DNA of 64,000 bases from Galeopsis tetrahit (GCA_963675135.1 OY776120.1:10382001-10446000); one strand, 5' to 3'. Numbered from the stretch's first letter, positions 1-11,558 are shown. Notes: generated by a model not told the origin, from the letters alone. Numbers and translations are program-made.

Positions 1-129
1 AATAAGTAAAAAATTAAAAAAGTAAACTAGTAATCATAAACAAAAAAAATTATAATGACAAACTAAAAAAATATATATCCATCTAGCAAGTTCCCAACAT
101 GATCAATTTTATAATCAAACTGTAAACAT

Positions 130-225
130 TTTTTTACTTTTACCTGAACTCTCCTCAGCAATGGATTGACCCCCACTTGAACAATTAACTTGATTGTGTA
201 CTCTCTTAAGAAGCATACCTGCACA
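130..225 (-). pseudogene. Duplicate of TNPA-like first exon
   Basis: This stretch resembles the first exon of the TNPA-like gene at 7735-7822. Both share the DNA words CTCCTCA.CAATGGATTGAC and TGTACTCTCTTA, and both translate on the minus strand to a short protein start with the pattern M..KRV followed by QSI.EES. It lies beyond the 3' end of the TNP2 gene. That suggests an internal duplication, or the start of a second gene running off the left edge. No downstream exon is in the window. Confidence 0.45.
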
Positions 226-365
226 AAGTAAAGTAATTGTGAAACGTAATAAATAAATAAAACAGCCCACATATAGTGCATATTAAGTTAGTAAATAAAT
301 TCAATGTCACTGCAATATTTGAAATCACAAGCATATTATGTAAATACCTTATGTTGTTAAATAAA

Positions 366-1227
366 TCAGTCACTATCTTCATCAGATTGCAGTATTAGCT
401 CATCTTCATCACTACCTACTTCGATTTCAATATCTTCATCATTGATAAAATCTTGAAAATCATCAGACTTTTGCATTTGTGTTTCCGCCAATTCTATATA
501 ATTAGGTTGAACTCCAATTCTGTCAAGTTGAGAAGTTTCTATATCTTCACCGACCACTAAACTTATGTCATTAGATGACATATCTTGATCGGGTTCATTG
601 TTACCACCAGAATTATGAGGTTCATCATTACTTTCATCTTCCTCTTGGACTGCTTCAAATATCTCACGATGTTGTACTTTCATGGCGACTTTCCAAAGTC
701 TTCCACGCTTTATGTCATCCATGTAATACACTTGTTGTGCTTGAGATACTAAAATAAAAGGGTCATCCTCATACCATGTCTTAGATGTATCTATGCATGT
801 GAGACCAAACTCTTGAATGACTGATTTCTTTTTTAGGTTACATTGGAACCAATCACACCAAAATAGCTGAACTCTGTGTCCGAAATTGTAAAAGACTTGC
901 ACGATCTCATTTACAACTCCAAAAAAGTCCAAATTCTCGATCACCATCGTCGGATGATGGCACACTAATCCCACTATTTTGAGTTGTTCTTCGAGCATCA
1001 CGAGATTTTGTATGATAACGAACACCATTTACCACACATGCATCATGAAGATGAACTTCAACATCCGGACCTAACGCTAGAGAGTATAGCTCATCCGTCG
1101 CCTCCGGATGACTCATAGATCTTAGCTTCAACATCTTACCTCGAAACCACTCAGGAAATTCATCCTCTTGACATTTTAAAATGCCACTTGAGGAGAGAGT
1201 TTGCATATGTTCCCTGCACATCAACAA
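366..1227 (-). pseudogene. TNP2 transposase C-terminal part (DUF4216), frameshifted
   Basis: This is the 3' part of the CACTA-A transposase. The upstream frame (1227-907) holds NGVRYHTKSRD followed by TQNSGI, typical of the DUF4216 domain that follows tnp2 and DUF4218 in plant CACTA proteins. The second frame (1028-366) holds the rest of the domain, including VQLFWCDWFQ and DPFILVSQAQQVYYMDD, then an acidic tail. The switch between frames near 930-960 indicates a small indel. A minus-strand acceptor just before 1217 suggests this was a separate exon joined to the TNP2 core. It is recognised by family pattern, and the broken frame makes a working product unlikely. Confidence 0.7.
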
Positions 1228-1345
1228 AAAATAGTTAAAATCAATATATACTACAATCTTATGGGAGAAATGAAGTTTTATTTACTTACTTTATATATTT
1301 TTCAACTTCCTTGCAATTATTAAGAATATACCAATGTGCTTTCTT

Positions 1346-3700
1346 TCACAAATTCCATGACAACTTGTGATTTCTATAGCTACTAAACATCCTTACTTGT
1401 TGTGAGAAAACAGTAAGTGTAGATGAAACATGTTGATCCACATCTATGTTTCGCTTCGGCCTTGTAAACCTTGTTTCAATTTGCGTCATATACCTAGATG
1501 AAAATGTCAATGCTTCATCTACAATATATCCCTCTGCAATGGAACCTTCTGGTCTCGATCTATTTCGAACATACTTTTTCAATGTACCCAAATATCGTTC
1601 AAATGGGTACATCCATCGTGACGAAACAGGCCCAGCTAGCATAGCCTCACGTGGTAGATGAACTGCCAAATGAATCATGATGTCAAAAAATGCTGGAGGA
1701 AAAAACCTTTCCAACTTACATAAAATGACTACGATGTCCTCCTCCATCTTTGTTAAGTCTTCAATGTGTAGAGTTTTAGCGCAGAGTTTCCTAAAGAAAT
1801 CACATAACTCGACTATTGTTCCACATACATCCTTCGCTAAAAATTTTCTTATGGGAACTGAGAGCAATCTTTGCATAAGAACGTGACAGTCGTGTGTCTT
1901 TAACCCATGTAATTTACCATCATTCACGTTAACATTTCTGGAAATATTTGATGCATAACCATCTGGGAACTTTTCACCAATCTTCTTAATATGCAATTCA
2001 CTTCTTATGCCCATATCTTGAAGGTCAAATCGTGCTTTAACAGTGTCCTTAGACTTGCCATCAATACTCAACAATGTTCCAACTAACGCATCACAAATAT
2101 TTTTCTCAATATGCATGACATCCAAATTATGTCTCAATGTCAAATCTTGCCAATATATCAACTCAAAAAAGATAGTCTTTTTCACCCATTTAGCTTTGCG
2201 TACTGAACGTTTTCGCTTCGCCGTCACCGCAGGCTGTTTACCAAATATCACCTCAGGTAATGCATTTAATTGTGTTAAAACATCTTCCCCAGTGAATGTT
2301 CGTGGAGGTCCATTCAATTCAGATTTTCCATTGAAACTTTTGTTTTTCCTCCATGGATGGTTCGGACGTAAGAATCGTCTATGACACATGTAGCAAATCT
2401 TACTTCGTATAGAACTCGATAGAGTATCATCAAGACATACGGGGCATGCTTTGTAGCCTTTAGTGGTCCACCCGGATATCGTCCCATATGCTGGGAAGTC
2501 GTGAATTGTCCACATTATGGCAGCATGTAATTGAAACATTTTTTTAGTAGACGCATCATATACCTCTATCCCTTCGTCCCATAGTTCCTTTAACTCATTG
2601 ATTAAGGGACGCAAGTAAACATCAATCTCTTTTCCAGGGGCCTTAGGACCAGGAATCAATAGAGACATAATCGTGTGGGATTGTGTCATCATTTTCCAAG
2701 GCGGTAAATTATATGGCACGAGTAGGACTGGCCACACACTATAGGAATTAGACATGTTTCCAAATGGGTTAAATCCATCAGTTGCTAACCCCAAACGGAC
2801 ATTTCTAGGATCAGCTGCAAAAGAAGTATGTAATTTATCAAAGTTCTTCCACGACTCAGCATCAGCTGGATGCCTTAATACCCCATCTGTTTCAATACGA
2901 TTATCCCGATGCCATCTCATTTCCATTGCTGTTTCCTTTGTTAAGAACAATCTTTTGAGCCTTGGCTTCAATGGGAAATACCTAAGGACTTTCTGAGGAA
3001 TCTTCTTCTTTTTTGTTTCCTCGTACTTATAACGCGACTCTTTACACACCGGGCATATATCCTTGTCCTTGTGTTCATTCCAAAACAAAATGCAATCATT
3101 AACACAAGCATGTATAGACTCGTAACCTAAACCCAATTGTTTTAACTTTTGTTTAGCTTCATCATGAGAGTGAGGAATCTTGTTCGGCAGTGGAAATGCA
3201 TCTCGTAACAACTCGAGCAACATGTTAAAAGACTTGTTGGTCCAACGATTTAATACCTTAACATGCATTAATTTCAATAGGAAACTAAATGCACTAAATT
3301 TTGTACACCCTGGATACAACTCTTGTTGAGCTTCTTCAAACATTGACGTATACCTTTCTCCTGATTTCTCTCTACCGATGTTCTCAATGTCATCATCTAA
3401 TTGAACCTCACTACTGCCCACAATCTCTGGTTGCCTCAAATCATTAAACATATCAAAGAAAGTATCATCTTCTCTTGATGCATTTAGATACTCATCTTCA
3501 TTTCTAAGATTAGCATAATCATTAGGTTGACTTACTTCACCATGAGAATCCCACACTTGGTATAATGTATCAAAGCCAAATCTGTAAAGGTGTCCTCTAA
3601 CAAAGTTTAGGTCATACTTATATAAATTCCTACATTGCCGAGAGCAGTCAAGCTGATTAGTGATTACCCTAACAAAGGACTTAAAAAAATTAGTTTTCAA
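1346..3700 (-). CDS. CACTA transposase core (TNP2/TNPD-like)
   Basis: This 784-residue open frame encodes the DDE-type transposase that cuts and joins CACTA ends. The N-terminus keeps only the tail of the transposase-associated domain (VRGHLYRFGFD, VWDSHGE); the usual start of that domain is missing, so an exon may be lost or diverged. The tnp2 core follows, with zinc-ribbon-like CPVCKESRYK, the hallmark LATDGFNPFGNMSNSYSVWP, DFPAYGTISGW, and DVMHIEKNICDALVGTLL. Then comes DUF4218 (FPPAFFDIMIHLAVHLP, then RWMYPFERYLGTLK). The C-terminal DUF4216 part lies downstream in a broken exon. The displayed start is simply the first ATG of the frame. Family call is firm; activity is doubtful. Confidence 0.9.
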   Translation of the reverse strand: MKTNFFKSFVRVITNQLDCSRQCRNLYKYDLNFVRGHLYRFGFDTLYQVWDSHGEVSQPNDYANLRNEDEYLNASREDDTFFDMFNDLRQPEIVGSSEVQLDDDIENIGREKSGERYTSMFEEAQQELYPGCTKFSAFSFLLKLMHVKVLNRWTNKSFNMLLELLRDAFPLPNKIPHSHDEAKQKLKQLGLGYESIHACVNDCILFWNEHKDKDICPVCKESRYKYEETKKKKIPQKVLRYFPLKPRLKRLFLTKETAMEMRWHRDNRIETDGVLRHPADAESWKNFDKLHTSFAADPRNVRLGLATDGFNPFGNMSNSYSVWPVLLVPYNLPPWKMMTQSHTIMSLLIPGPKAPGKEIDVYLRPLINELKELWDEGIEVYDASTKKMFQLHAAIMWTIHDFPAYGTISGWTTKGYKACPVCLDDTLSSSIRSKICYMCHRRFLRPNHPWRKNKSFNGKSELNGPPRTFTGEDVLTQLNALPEVIFGKQPAVTAKRKRSVRKAKWVKKTIFFELIYWQDLTLRHNLDVMHIEKNICDALVGTLLSIDGKSKDTVKARFDLQDMGIRSELHIKKIGEKFPDGYASNISRNVNVNDGKLHGLKTHDCHVLMQRLLSVPIRKFLAKDVCGTIVELCDFFRKLCAKTLHIEDLTKMEEDIVVILCKLERFFPPAFFDIMIHLAVHLPREAMLAGPVSSRWMYPFERYLGTLKKYVRNRSRPEGSIAEGYIVDEALTFSSRYMTQIETRFTRPKRNIDVDQHVSSTLTVFSQQVRMFSSYRNHKLSWNL

Positions 3701-4817
3701 TTTACGTAAATGACAAAATCCATATCTCTATACATTCTATCAATTTTATTTCTCTCAATATTTTTTCTTTCTACATATCTTTACTTTAACTATTCATGAT
3801 ACTCCATAATATAATTAAAATATAAAACGGAGATAGTATAAATTTTTTAGAAAAAATAGAAATCGAAAGGAAGCATTTCGTGCCATCTTCAATTCTCTGA
3901 CTCAAATTATCACCAAAATCACTAATTTGCTATTAAACTTGAGTCAAACAGTAAAATAATCTCCAATCATCAAACTCAAATTCTAACTCAATAGTAATTT
4001 GTAGTATGTATGCTTTTATTCCGTTGTATTTTGTAATTTAACTTTATAATAGGTATGTTTTGTTTTCTATAGTATTTTATAATTTAAATTATTAATGTTG
4101 TCTTATAATTAACTCCACACCACTAAATTCAATTGTTTTTAAAGTGAATCGGTTAAAATGTGCAAGTTATCACGGGACGGATGGAGTATTAACTTGTACC
4201 AAAACATAGCAAAATTCAACTTATCCGATCAATTTAATTTAATGAAATGTGATGTATTGACAATTTTATAATGTGAAATTTTGATGAAAATAATGAGTAC
4301 ATATATTTTTTTTTATAATAATGTTAATCGGGTCCCCTACCGAAAATTTCTGGGTCCGTCACTGGATGAGATTGTTAAATGGATATAAGGTAGATATAAA
4401 ACAACGGAAGGAAACAAACAATTTAAGTCATATCAGCTGTGTGAATGTGATCTTTTTTTTGTTCATTTTAAGTTTTTTATTTTTTGTAAAATCTAATTTC
4501 AAATTAATGACAAAGTATTATGGCATTTTATAAATTTTATGTATCGTACTAATAATAATAAAGACTAATTCTCAGTTAAAATATTGATTCATTTAATTAA
4601 ATCATAAAAACAACATTAGTCTCGTCACACACGAATTTTAGTGTTCCGACTATGATTCAAAATATATACTCCATTTGTTTTGTCATATTTTCAGTCCAAC
4701 GATGAAATATTAAATGAATTGTAAGACGCAAAAAGCTAATACTGGACAAATTATTAGAGTAACTTAAATTAAATACATTTCACCCAACAACCAAGTAGCT
4801 TTTTATATTACTCCGTA
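3701..4817. other. AT-rich CACTA-A interior, no gene seen
   Basis: Upstream flank of TNP2 with no convincing coding sequence. GGGACGGATGGAGTA near 4175-4190 resembles one end of a Stowaway-like MITE, but I could not find its partner end. Confidence 0.5.
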
Positions 4818-5294
4818 GTAATTTTTTAGTGGTCATAAATATTAAATTCAGATACCAACTACTTAAATTGTGAGCAAGTCAAAAGACCAATTCACCTATC
4901 ATTTTACCCACTTTCTATTTGGAGTATTTTCAGTAAATTCAACCAAGATTTTACATAGAATCCTGTTATTCTTTAGTAATTTTTTAGTGGTCATAAATAT
5001 TAAAATTCAGATACCAACTACTTAAATTGTGAGCAAGCCAAAAGACCAATTCACCTATCATTTCACCCACTTTCTATTTGGAGTATTTTCAGTAAATTCA
5101 ACCAAGATTTTACATAGAATCCTGTTATTCTTTAGTAATTTTTTAGTGGTCATAAATATTAAAATTCAGATACCAACTACTTAAATTGTGAGCAAGCCAA
5201 AAGAACAATTCACCTATCATTTTACCCACTTTCTATTTGGAGTATTTTCAGTAAATTCAACCAAGATTTTACATAGAATCCTGTTATTCTTTAT
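4818..5294. repeat. Three tandem copies of a 158-159-bp unit
   Basis: Copies begin at about 4818, 4976 and 5135. Each starts GTAATTTTTTAGTGGTCATA and ends near CCTGTTATTCTTTA. They differ at only a few sites, for example GTCAAAAGACC versus GCCAAAAGAACA, so the triplication is fairly recent. It lies between the TNP2 and TNPA-like genes of CACTA-A. Confidence 0.9.
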
Positions 5295-5736
5295 ATCAGC
5301 TGCTACCATAATAGACTTGCAAAAAAGAAATAAATTATTACATTTCTTAGAAGATAATAATATACATACAAGGAAGCAGAATGATGATTGACCTGAGAAA
5401 CTATTTTTAGTTACTCCAAAACATGGAAGGGGAAAAGTAGCCATGTTTTCTTCTCACCAGCACCAGTGGATCATACCAGATGTACATGCTTGACATCCCG
5501 TTTCACTTACCGTTATCGACCGGACAACTTATTTTTCATCAACCAAAACTTCTGTAAAATGAAACTTCTCTGTTTCATCTTCATATCTAGACACTTCTTC
5601 AGCCTTCAAAATTCAGTTGCAACTAAACCATACATGAAAATTGAAAAAACAATTTTAATGATTCAAAACTTCTCTCCACCCACTTTGGTCCTCTAGGCGT
5701 AAAGAATGATTAGCGCAACTACTCTGCACTTCTTTC
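5295..5736. other. Intergenic stretch in CACTA-A
   Basis: AT-rich sequence between the triplicated unit and the TNPA-like gene. Short open frames here show no recognisable motif and lie on the strand opposite the transposon genes. Confidence 0.4.
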
Positions 5737-6033
5737 CTACTTATTTATTTTGTCATGAATATTACTTACTTGATCGGTATTGTCTCCCTGTACAGACATT
5801 ACAAAATCATTTGCCATATGCTCTGGGACTTCATCACCCTCTGTGCTGCTATCTGACCCATCATCACAGTTAGATTTTCTTTTCCGAAATTTGGGAATGA
5901 AACGGGGTATCTCTTTTGTCTCAGCTGACGCCTCACCATAGAAAAACACTTGATCTGCTACTGCTACAGAGCATACAAACAACAACAAAGTATGCAATTT
6001 CAATGGAGTATTTCTTTTCATTTGCTCTTGCAC
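5737..6033 (-). CDS. Short unrecognised ORF (98 aa)
   Basis: I do not recognise this frame. It starts at an ATG, has a hydrophobic stretch at residues 10-27 that could pass for a signal peptide, then a basic cluster (KFRKRK) followed by an acidic, serine-rich region. It lies downstream of the TNPA-like coding region on the same strand and could be a terminal exon of that gene. Without a homologue it may equally be a chance ORF. Confidence 0.2.
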   Translation of the reverse strand: MQEQMKRNTPLKLHTLLLFVCSVAVADQVFFYGEASAETKEIPRFIPKFRKRKSNCDDGSDSSTEGDEVPEHMANDFVMSVQGDNTDQVSNIHDKINK

Positions 6034-6205
6034 TCTACTTCAATTTGTAATATGATAAATTTCAATTTCTCAATCCCAAAATATATAAAAGTATGAACTG
6101 AAAAATATTGCAATTAATTTGTATTGAAATTCGCAAATTAGTAAAAATTTGAAACAAAAATGTTCAATAATCTAAAATTGTGATGGTCATCCGAGGAAGT
6201 CACAT

Positions 6206-7822
6206 CTACATTGAGGGAGTAGATGAATTCATCATTCCGGTTATCGACTGATATTCTCTAGGAGCAATATTTTGAAGAAGTTGTGCAATGGTCTCCATGC
6301 TTGCCTTCAGACTTTGAATGTCCGCTTGTGCAGATTCTAAAGTGGTACGTGTACTTTCTAATTCATCCTGTGTAGATTTAAGTTGTCCCCTAAGTTCGGC
6401 ATTGGTTGACCTGTTGTAGCCAGAAAGAAACTTAGAGGGCTTAGGTCCATGACCAAGTCCTAGTATATACCCTGATCGTGTTCCCAGGATTTCATTACAT
6501 ACTTGTTCAGCCATCTCTATATCAGTCATAGCTGCACTTTCACCATCACATGATTGGAATGCCTCTTTCAATTCATTAAAACGTTGCACCATGTTTTCCT
6601 AAAAAAGTGTAGAGAATGAGTGAAAGAGATAACTAAAACCGTTTAAATATGCATATATCTTGTTAGCAATTGAAAAACTACGTACATGGATCTCTTGAGC
6701 GCCATCTGCCCATCCTTTTTTTTCATTCCAATGAATCTTTTTATAGAGCTCAATGCGATTAACTTCTCTTGGCCCATCACCCTAATCAAAGGTATTCAAT
6801 AAAATTACAATACAAGCCAATATACAAAAATTAAGAACCAATAAAAAAACATAATAATGAGCTAGAATTTGTAAACATGAAAGACTTACAGTTTCATAAC
6901 TGTGACGCACAAAGGACTTTGAACCGCCAGTATGGTTAACCAACAACTTAGCTCTATTTGCAGCATTCTTTTGTGATCTTGCCTGTAACATAATTTTTTT
7001 AAAAAATAGAATGTTTGAAATCATCATAAAATTATGTACACAAGAGGTCAAATATAACTTTTAATATTTTAATGTAAATTTAAAACCTTGAACTTTTCAC
7101 TTTCAAATAGCGTACACAAGTATTCCCAATCATCTAAATCTCCATGAAATGTCTTTGGCGGTTTTTTCAATCTCATCTCCCATGGCAGCTTAATGGTTTT
7201 CTTGTAATGAGTTAGCATTTTTGATCTATTATTCCGATATCTTGCACCCATCCAAATATCAGTTATTTTTCTAACAGAATTTGGGCCTGTTCCGAAGTCC
7301 ACATCAAAAGAATTCTACAACAAAAAACACCAAATCATCAACATATTCAATTAATTCATTCAACCCAAAAAGACCTAAATCTATTTACTAACCTGCAATC
7401 GGTCAAACATGGGTTTTTTTTGCTCCTTTGTAATATTTTTCCATTCTAAAACTTGTAAGGGAGCATATGTTCTAACAACAAGACCGAGTTCAGTTGTAAA
7501 CAATGTTGAGTATAGTCCTGTAGGTCGACCATCACAACTGCGAAAAGTGATAGGTAATCTTCCTTTTTCTTCTACCAGTTTTTAAGGGCGGCATTGTGCC
7601 CTCCTCTAGTGTCACTGAAGTATTCTTGGAGATCTGTTATAAAAGATTGTTTATATGATAATATATATACATGTGGGTAAAAATTATGATATAAATATTT
7701 TACAATTTATAAGAATAAGCATTAGAAAATAAACCTGGATTCTGTGTTTCATCATCACTCTCCTCAACAATGGATTGACTTTCACATAAATAGTTAAATT
7801 GTTGTACTCTCTTAGGCGGCAT
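6206..7822 (-). pseudogene. TNPA-like gene of CACTA-A (plant transposase, Ptta/En/Spm type)
   Basis: This is a multi-exon gene. The first exon (7822-7735) starts MPPKRVQQF and ends at a CCAG|GTTT donor. Around 7580-7390 one frame reads a segment including GLVVRTYAPLQVLEW and KKPMFDRLQ. The exon at 7302-7080 contains WMGARYRNNRSKML, typical of the PF03004-type plant transposase domain, followed by ARSQKNAANRAKL near 6985-6940. The last large exon (6592-6206) has NEILGTRSGYILGLGHGPKP and a heptad-like coiled coil. In En/Spm, TNPA binds subterminal repeats and helps pair the ends; here the array at 8950-10440 would be its target. Reading between 7640 and 7560 needs a frame change, so the copy may be broken. 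Confidence 0.65.
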
Positions 7823-8508
7823 ATCTGAAAAAGTTATAGGATAATGTTGAATCAGGGCATGGATTGGATTGAGTCTCCACTCCTTGAACTCTACTCTCCT
7901 GTGTTACAATAATTCCTTACGTTTCCTTTTGAATTTGGGGGTAATCAAGACCTCTGTTTCCTTCCTATGTCTACACTCTGAATCTATATTATCTATAATA
8001 TACTTCTGGTATGAGTAAAGGGACGTTAATGAGAGATGTTTGTACACTCAGAAAGTCCTGTATGCAATTTGTATTGCAGGAAAGAAACTAACCATAATAG
8101 ATCAAACGCTCAGATTAGCAGAAATAAAAAAAGAGAAAAAATAAAATTAAAACAGAGTAAATGAGTAAAGAAAAGGTATGCCACTGCATCAATAAACGTA
8201 TAGAACGCTTAACAGTAAAATACTTGGAATTGGGGCTGGGCGCATCTCAGAGGATAAGACTTTGGAGGGTGGGAATCTAGTCATTTAATTTTACTCTTTA
8301 CTGATAAAGCATCATGTGTTGAGTGAGGGGAACCAAATGTGTAAACATTGTGTATGGGTATTACTCATACCCAGATTTAATGGAGAATTGAACACTAGTT
8401 ACTGATTAAAAAAAAAAAAACAGAATTGTAAACACATAAAACTTGCTTACCTCTGTATTTTCTGCGGAATAGAATTTTAGTGAGAATGGTGAAGTTGAAT
8501 CCCTCATT
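7823..8508. other. CACTA-A 5' leader region
   Basis: Non-coding sequence upstream of the TNPA-like first exon. I see poly-A runs and AT-rich sequence but no ORF with a recognisable motif. Because the genes run leftward, the shared promoter should lie between here and the right terminus. Confidence 0.4.
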
Positions 8509-8820
8509 TATAGAGATATAAATTTATGGAAGAGAGAAATATTCAGGAAAATTTAATCTTAATGAACGGAACTCACAAAATTTTAGGAAGGGAGATCGAT
8601 TTCCTAGTATCATTACAATAATCTAATCTAAATGGAGGGAACTCAAAAAAAAATTGGCGGGTGTTTTAAAATTTATGGAAGAGAGAAATATTCAGGAAAA
8701 TTTAATCTTAATGAACGGAACTCACTAAATTTTAGGAAGGGAGATTGATTTCATACTATCATTACAATAATCTAATCTAAATGGAGGGAACTCAAAAAAA
8801 AATTGGCGGTGTTTTAAAAT
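8509..8820. repeat. Two tandem copies of a unit of about 150 bp
   Basis: Two copies start at TTTATGGAAGAGAGAAATAT and run through GGAACTCA, GGGAGAT.GATTTC and ACTCAAAAAAAAATTGGCGG. They differ by a few substitutions and one base in the GGCGG run. They lie just inside the subterminal array of CACTA-A. Confidence 0.85.
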
Positions 8821-8949
8821 TTTAAGAAATACTCCGTAACTTTTCAGGAAGAAATAAAATACAACAATCTTAGCGTGTATTAATTTTTAGTTTGTTTTTA
8901 AATAAAATCTTAGGAAATATCTATTAAATATAATTTTCATTGTCATTCT

Positions 8950-10440
8950 TATTATTTGAAACAAAATAAAATATTTTTTTCTTAATATACAATGAAATAT
9001 AATTTTAATTTCATAGCAAAGATTAAATTCCAGAAATTAGGCACAAAATTTATATTTCATCATCAAATATTAGCAATGAAATATAATTTTTATTGTTTTT
9101 TCTGATTATTGACAATAAAACAAAATAATGTGTTGCTAGTATGACAATGAAATATTGTAATTTTATCTCAAAAATTAAATCAGCAAAATTAGCCACAAAA
9201 ATTAGCCACAAAAATTTGCTAGTATGATGATGAAATATAGTTTTCGTGGTTGTTATGATTATTAACAACAAAATAAAATATATTGTTGTCGGTGTAGCGA
9301 TGAAATATTTTAATATCGGCGCAAAAATTAAATCCACAACATTAGCCACGAAAATTTGTAGTTCGTCGCTAATATTTTAGCGACGAAATACAGTTTTCAT
9401 GGTTGTTCTAATTATTAACAACAAAATAAAATATTTTGTTGCTAGTATAGCAATGAAATATATAAATTTCGTCCAAAAATTAAATCCACGATATTAACCA
9501 CGAAAATTTGTATTTCGTCGCTAGTATTTTAGCGACGAAGTGTAGTTTTCATGGCTGTTCTGATCATTAACAAAAAATAAAATATTTTGTTGTTGGTGTA
9601 GCGATGTTATATTTTAATTTAGTCGCTAATATTTTTGCGACGAAATATAGTTTTCATGGTTGTTCTGATTATTAACAAAAAAATAAAATATTTTGTTGCT
9701 ACTGCAGCGATGAAATATTTTAATTTCGTCGCAAAAATTAAACCCATGAAATTAGCCACGAAAATTTGTTGTTCGTCGCTAAAATATTAGCGACGAATTT
9801 TTTTTTTTATTATTGTTCTAATTATTAACAACAAAGTAAAATAATTTGTTGCTAGTTTAGCGATGAAATATTTTAATTTCGTTGCAAAAATTAAATCCTA
9901 AAAATTAGCCACAAAAATTTATATTTCGTCGCTAATATTTTAGCGATGAAATATAATTTTTATGGTTGTTCTGATTATTATTAACAAAATAAAATATTTT
10001 TTAGTTATTGTAGCGATGAAATATTTTAATTTCGTCGCCAAAATTAAATCCAAAAAATTAGCCACAAATATTTCTTTTTTCATAGCAAAATATTAGCGAC
10101 GAAATATACTTTTCATTGTTCTTCTGATTATTAACAACAAAATAAAATAATTTGTTGCTAGTTTAGCGATAAAATATTTTAATTTCATCGCAAAAATTAA
10201 TTTCAAGAAATTAGCCACAAAAAATTCAATTTCATCGCAAAATATTAGCGACGAAATATAATTTTCATTGCTATTTTGATTATTTACAACGAAATGAAGC
10301 AATTTGTTGCTAATATAGCGATGAAATATATAAATTTTGTTGCAAATATTAAATTTAGGAATTTAGCGACGAAATTTTCTATTTCGTTGCTAAAATTTGA
10401 TTTTAGCGATGAAATTTGGATTTGTCGTAAAATTTTCGTC
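8950..10440. repeat. CACTA-A subterminal repeat array
   Basis: About nine degenerate units of roughly 150-170 bp, each containing TAGCGACGAAATA, TTTCGTCGC.AAAATTAAA, ATTAGCCAC.AAAATTT and GATTATTAACAACAAAATAAAATATTT-like words. The short motif TTTCGTCGCTA and its complement TAGCGACGAAA recur in both orientations. Clustered inverted 10-12-bp motifs next to the terminus are where TNPA-type proteins bind in CACTA elements. The small ORFs predicted inside are by-products of the array. Confidence 0.85.
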
Positions 10441-10453
10441 GCTATTCCCCCTG

Positions 10454-10465
10454 TTTCTTGTAGTG
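10454..10465 (-). repeat. CACTA-A terminal inverted repeat, right end
   Basis: TTTCTTGTAGTG, the reverse complement of CACTACAAGAAA, sits immediately outside the subterminal array. The next three bases (AAT) are the candidate target duplication, but its partner is off the left edge. Confidence 0.85.
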
Positions 10466-10612
10466 AATGAAATAGGTAAAGAGTTTCATGAGGGCGAAAA
10501 TTACATAGATGCAAAAGACAGGGTGAAAAACTTCTCGGGCTTTTTTCAGTTAAACCAAACATTAGATTAGGTAGTATTAAATAATCTGTCTATGTAATTC
10601 CTTTAAACCAAA

Positions 10613-11265
10613 CATGGGTGTGGTATTTAGGGACTATTGATTGATTCTGATCAAAGTCCCACTTCTTTGACATCTGGCCTCCATGCATCCTATCATTTAC
10701 ACCATCTGTCTAGTCTTCAATACTAATTTTTAATTTTTTATTTATTTATGAAATATCTAAAGAAAACTAGATGAATCGGCCCGATTTAAAACTCAGGTGG
10801 TCGTGGTATACGAAATTGACAATTAAGGGCACTGATTTGACGAGCTAGGAGTGACGAAGAGGTTGTTCTCATTTAAAGTTCGAACTTGTAGAGAGGTGGA
10901 GAATTAATTTTTGTATATTAATTTCTATTACTCTTCCTAGCTCACTCATTGGCCGGATTATAACCTTTTACCCTTAGGGAGGAGACCCATTGAGTGGACA
11001 ATTTTAAATGGGTGGAGTTGCTTTCCCATGTCGTTTGATATCATAAAAGAATTTCACCTCATTTAAAAGTTTGAACTTATTAAGAGGTGAAAAATTAATT
11101 CCTGTATATTAATTCCTATTAATTAGTGGTATATGACATGCATCTCGAATCCCGTAAATTGACCTGAATCGGCCAGCCAAATTAATACGAAAATAAAAAT
11201 TTGTGGCGATATGATATACAAAATTAGAATATGGGTATCAAATTGACAGGTTTAAATAGAGAAGG
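10613..11265 (+). repeat. Duplicated segment A, first half (inverted partner at 53890-54275)
   Basis: This matches the reverse complement of 53890-54275 over long runs, for example CATCTGGCCTCCATGCATCC, GAAATTGACAATTAAGGG and ATACGAAAATAAAAATTT. It carries about 270 bp extra (roughly 10852-11125), containing two imperfect copies of a CTCATTTAAA.GTT.GAACTT unit, which the partner lacks. The Copia element inserted at 11265 separates it from the second half. I see no coding content. Confidence 0.8.
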
Positions 11266-11464
11266 TATTAGAGATAAAGCTAGTGCCGCATCAGCATAGA
11301 TTAGCTTCCGATATATTGCTGATAAGATTGTATAATTTGAATATTTAATTTCTTGGTTTTGTATCTTATCTTGCGCATATATTTCGCATTCAGTTGTAAT
11401 CTACTGTTATATATATTACAAAGCTCACCACACCTATTCAAGGTGATTCAAATATTCCTTAACA
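11266..11464 (+). repeat. Copia-1 5' LTR
   Basis: The 199-bp LTR runs from TATTAGAG to CCTTAACA. The start is TA instead of the usual TG, and the 3' LTR has the same change. A primer binding site follows directly. Confidence 0.95.
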
Positions 11465-11475
11465 TGGTATCAGCC
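11465..11475 (+). promoter_or_regulatory. Primer binding site, initiator tRNA-Met
   Basis: TGGTATCAGCC starts at the first base after the 5' LTR. The canonical plant Copia site is TGGTATCAGAGC, so it matches apart from its 3' end. Confidence 0.85.
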
Positions 11476-11558
11476 TTTTCACCATAAACCCTACACTTCT
11501 TTTTTCTGCGCAACTTCTTCCCTGCAACTTCTTCCCTCCTCGTGTTTCTTCTGCTGTC

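Larger units (their letters stand above)
1..10465 (-). mobile_element. CACTA (En/Spm) transposon CACTA-A, left end outside window
   Basis: The right terminus is TTTCTTGTAGTG at 10454-10465, the reverse complement of the CACTACAAGAAA end used by many plant CACTA elements. Inside it are a long array of AGCGACGAAA-type subterminal motifs (about 8950-10440), a TNPA-like gene and a TNP2 transposase, all on the minus strand, so the promoter end is on the right. The left terminus is not in the window, so the 3-bp target duplication (AAT at 10466-10468 on the right) cannot be confirmed. The transposase frame is disrupted, so autonomy is doubtful. Confidence 0.85.

Noticed and set aside
9050..10562. 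Several short ORFs in the AGCGACGAAA region
   Set aside because: They repeat the same peptide words because they lie in the subterminal array.
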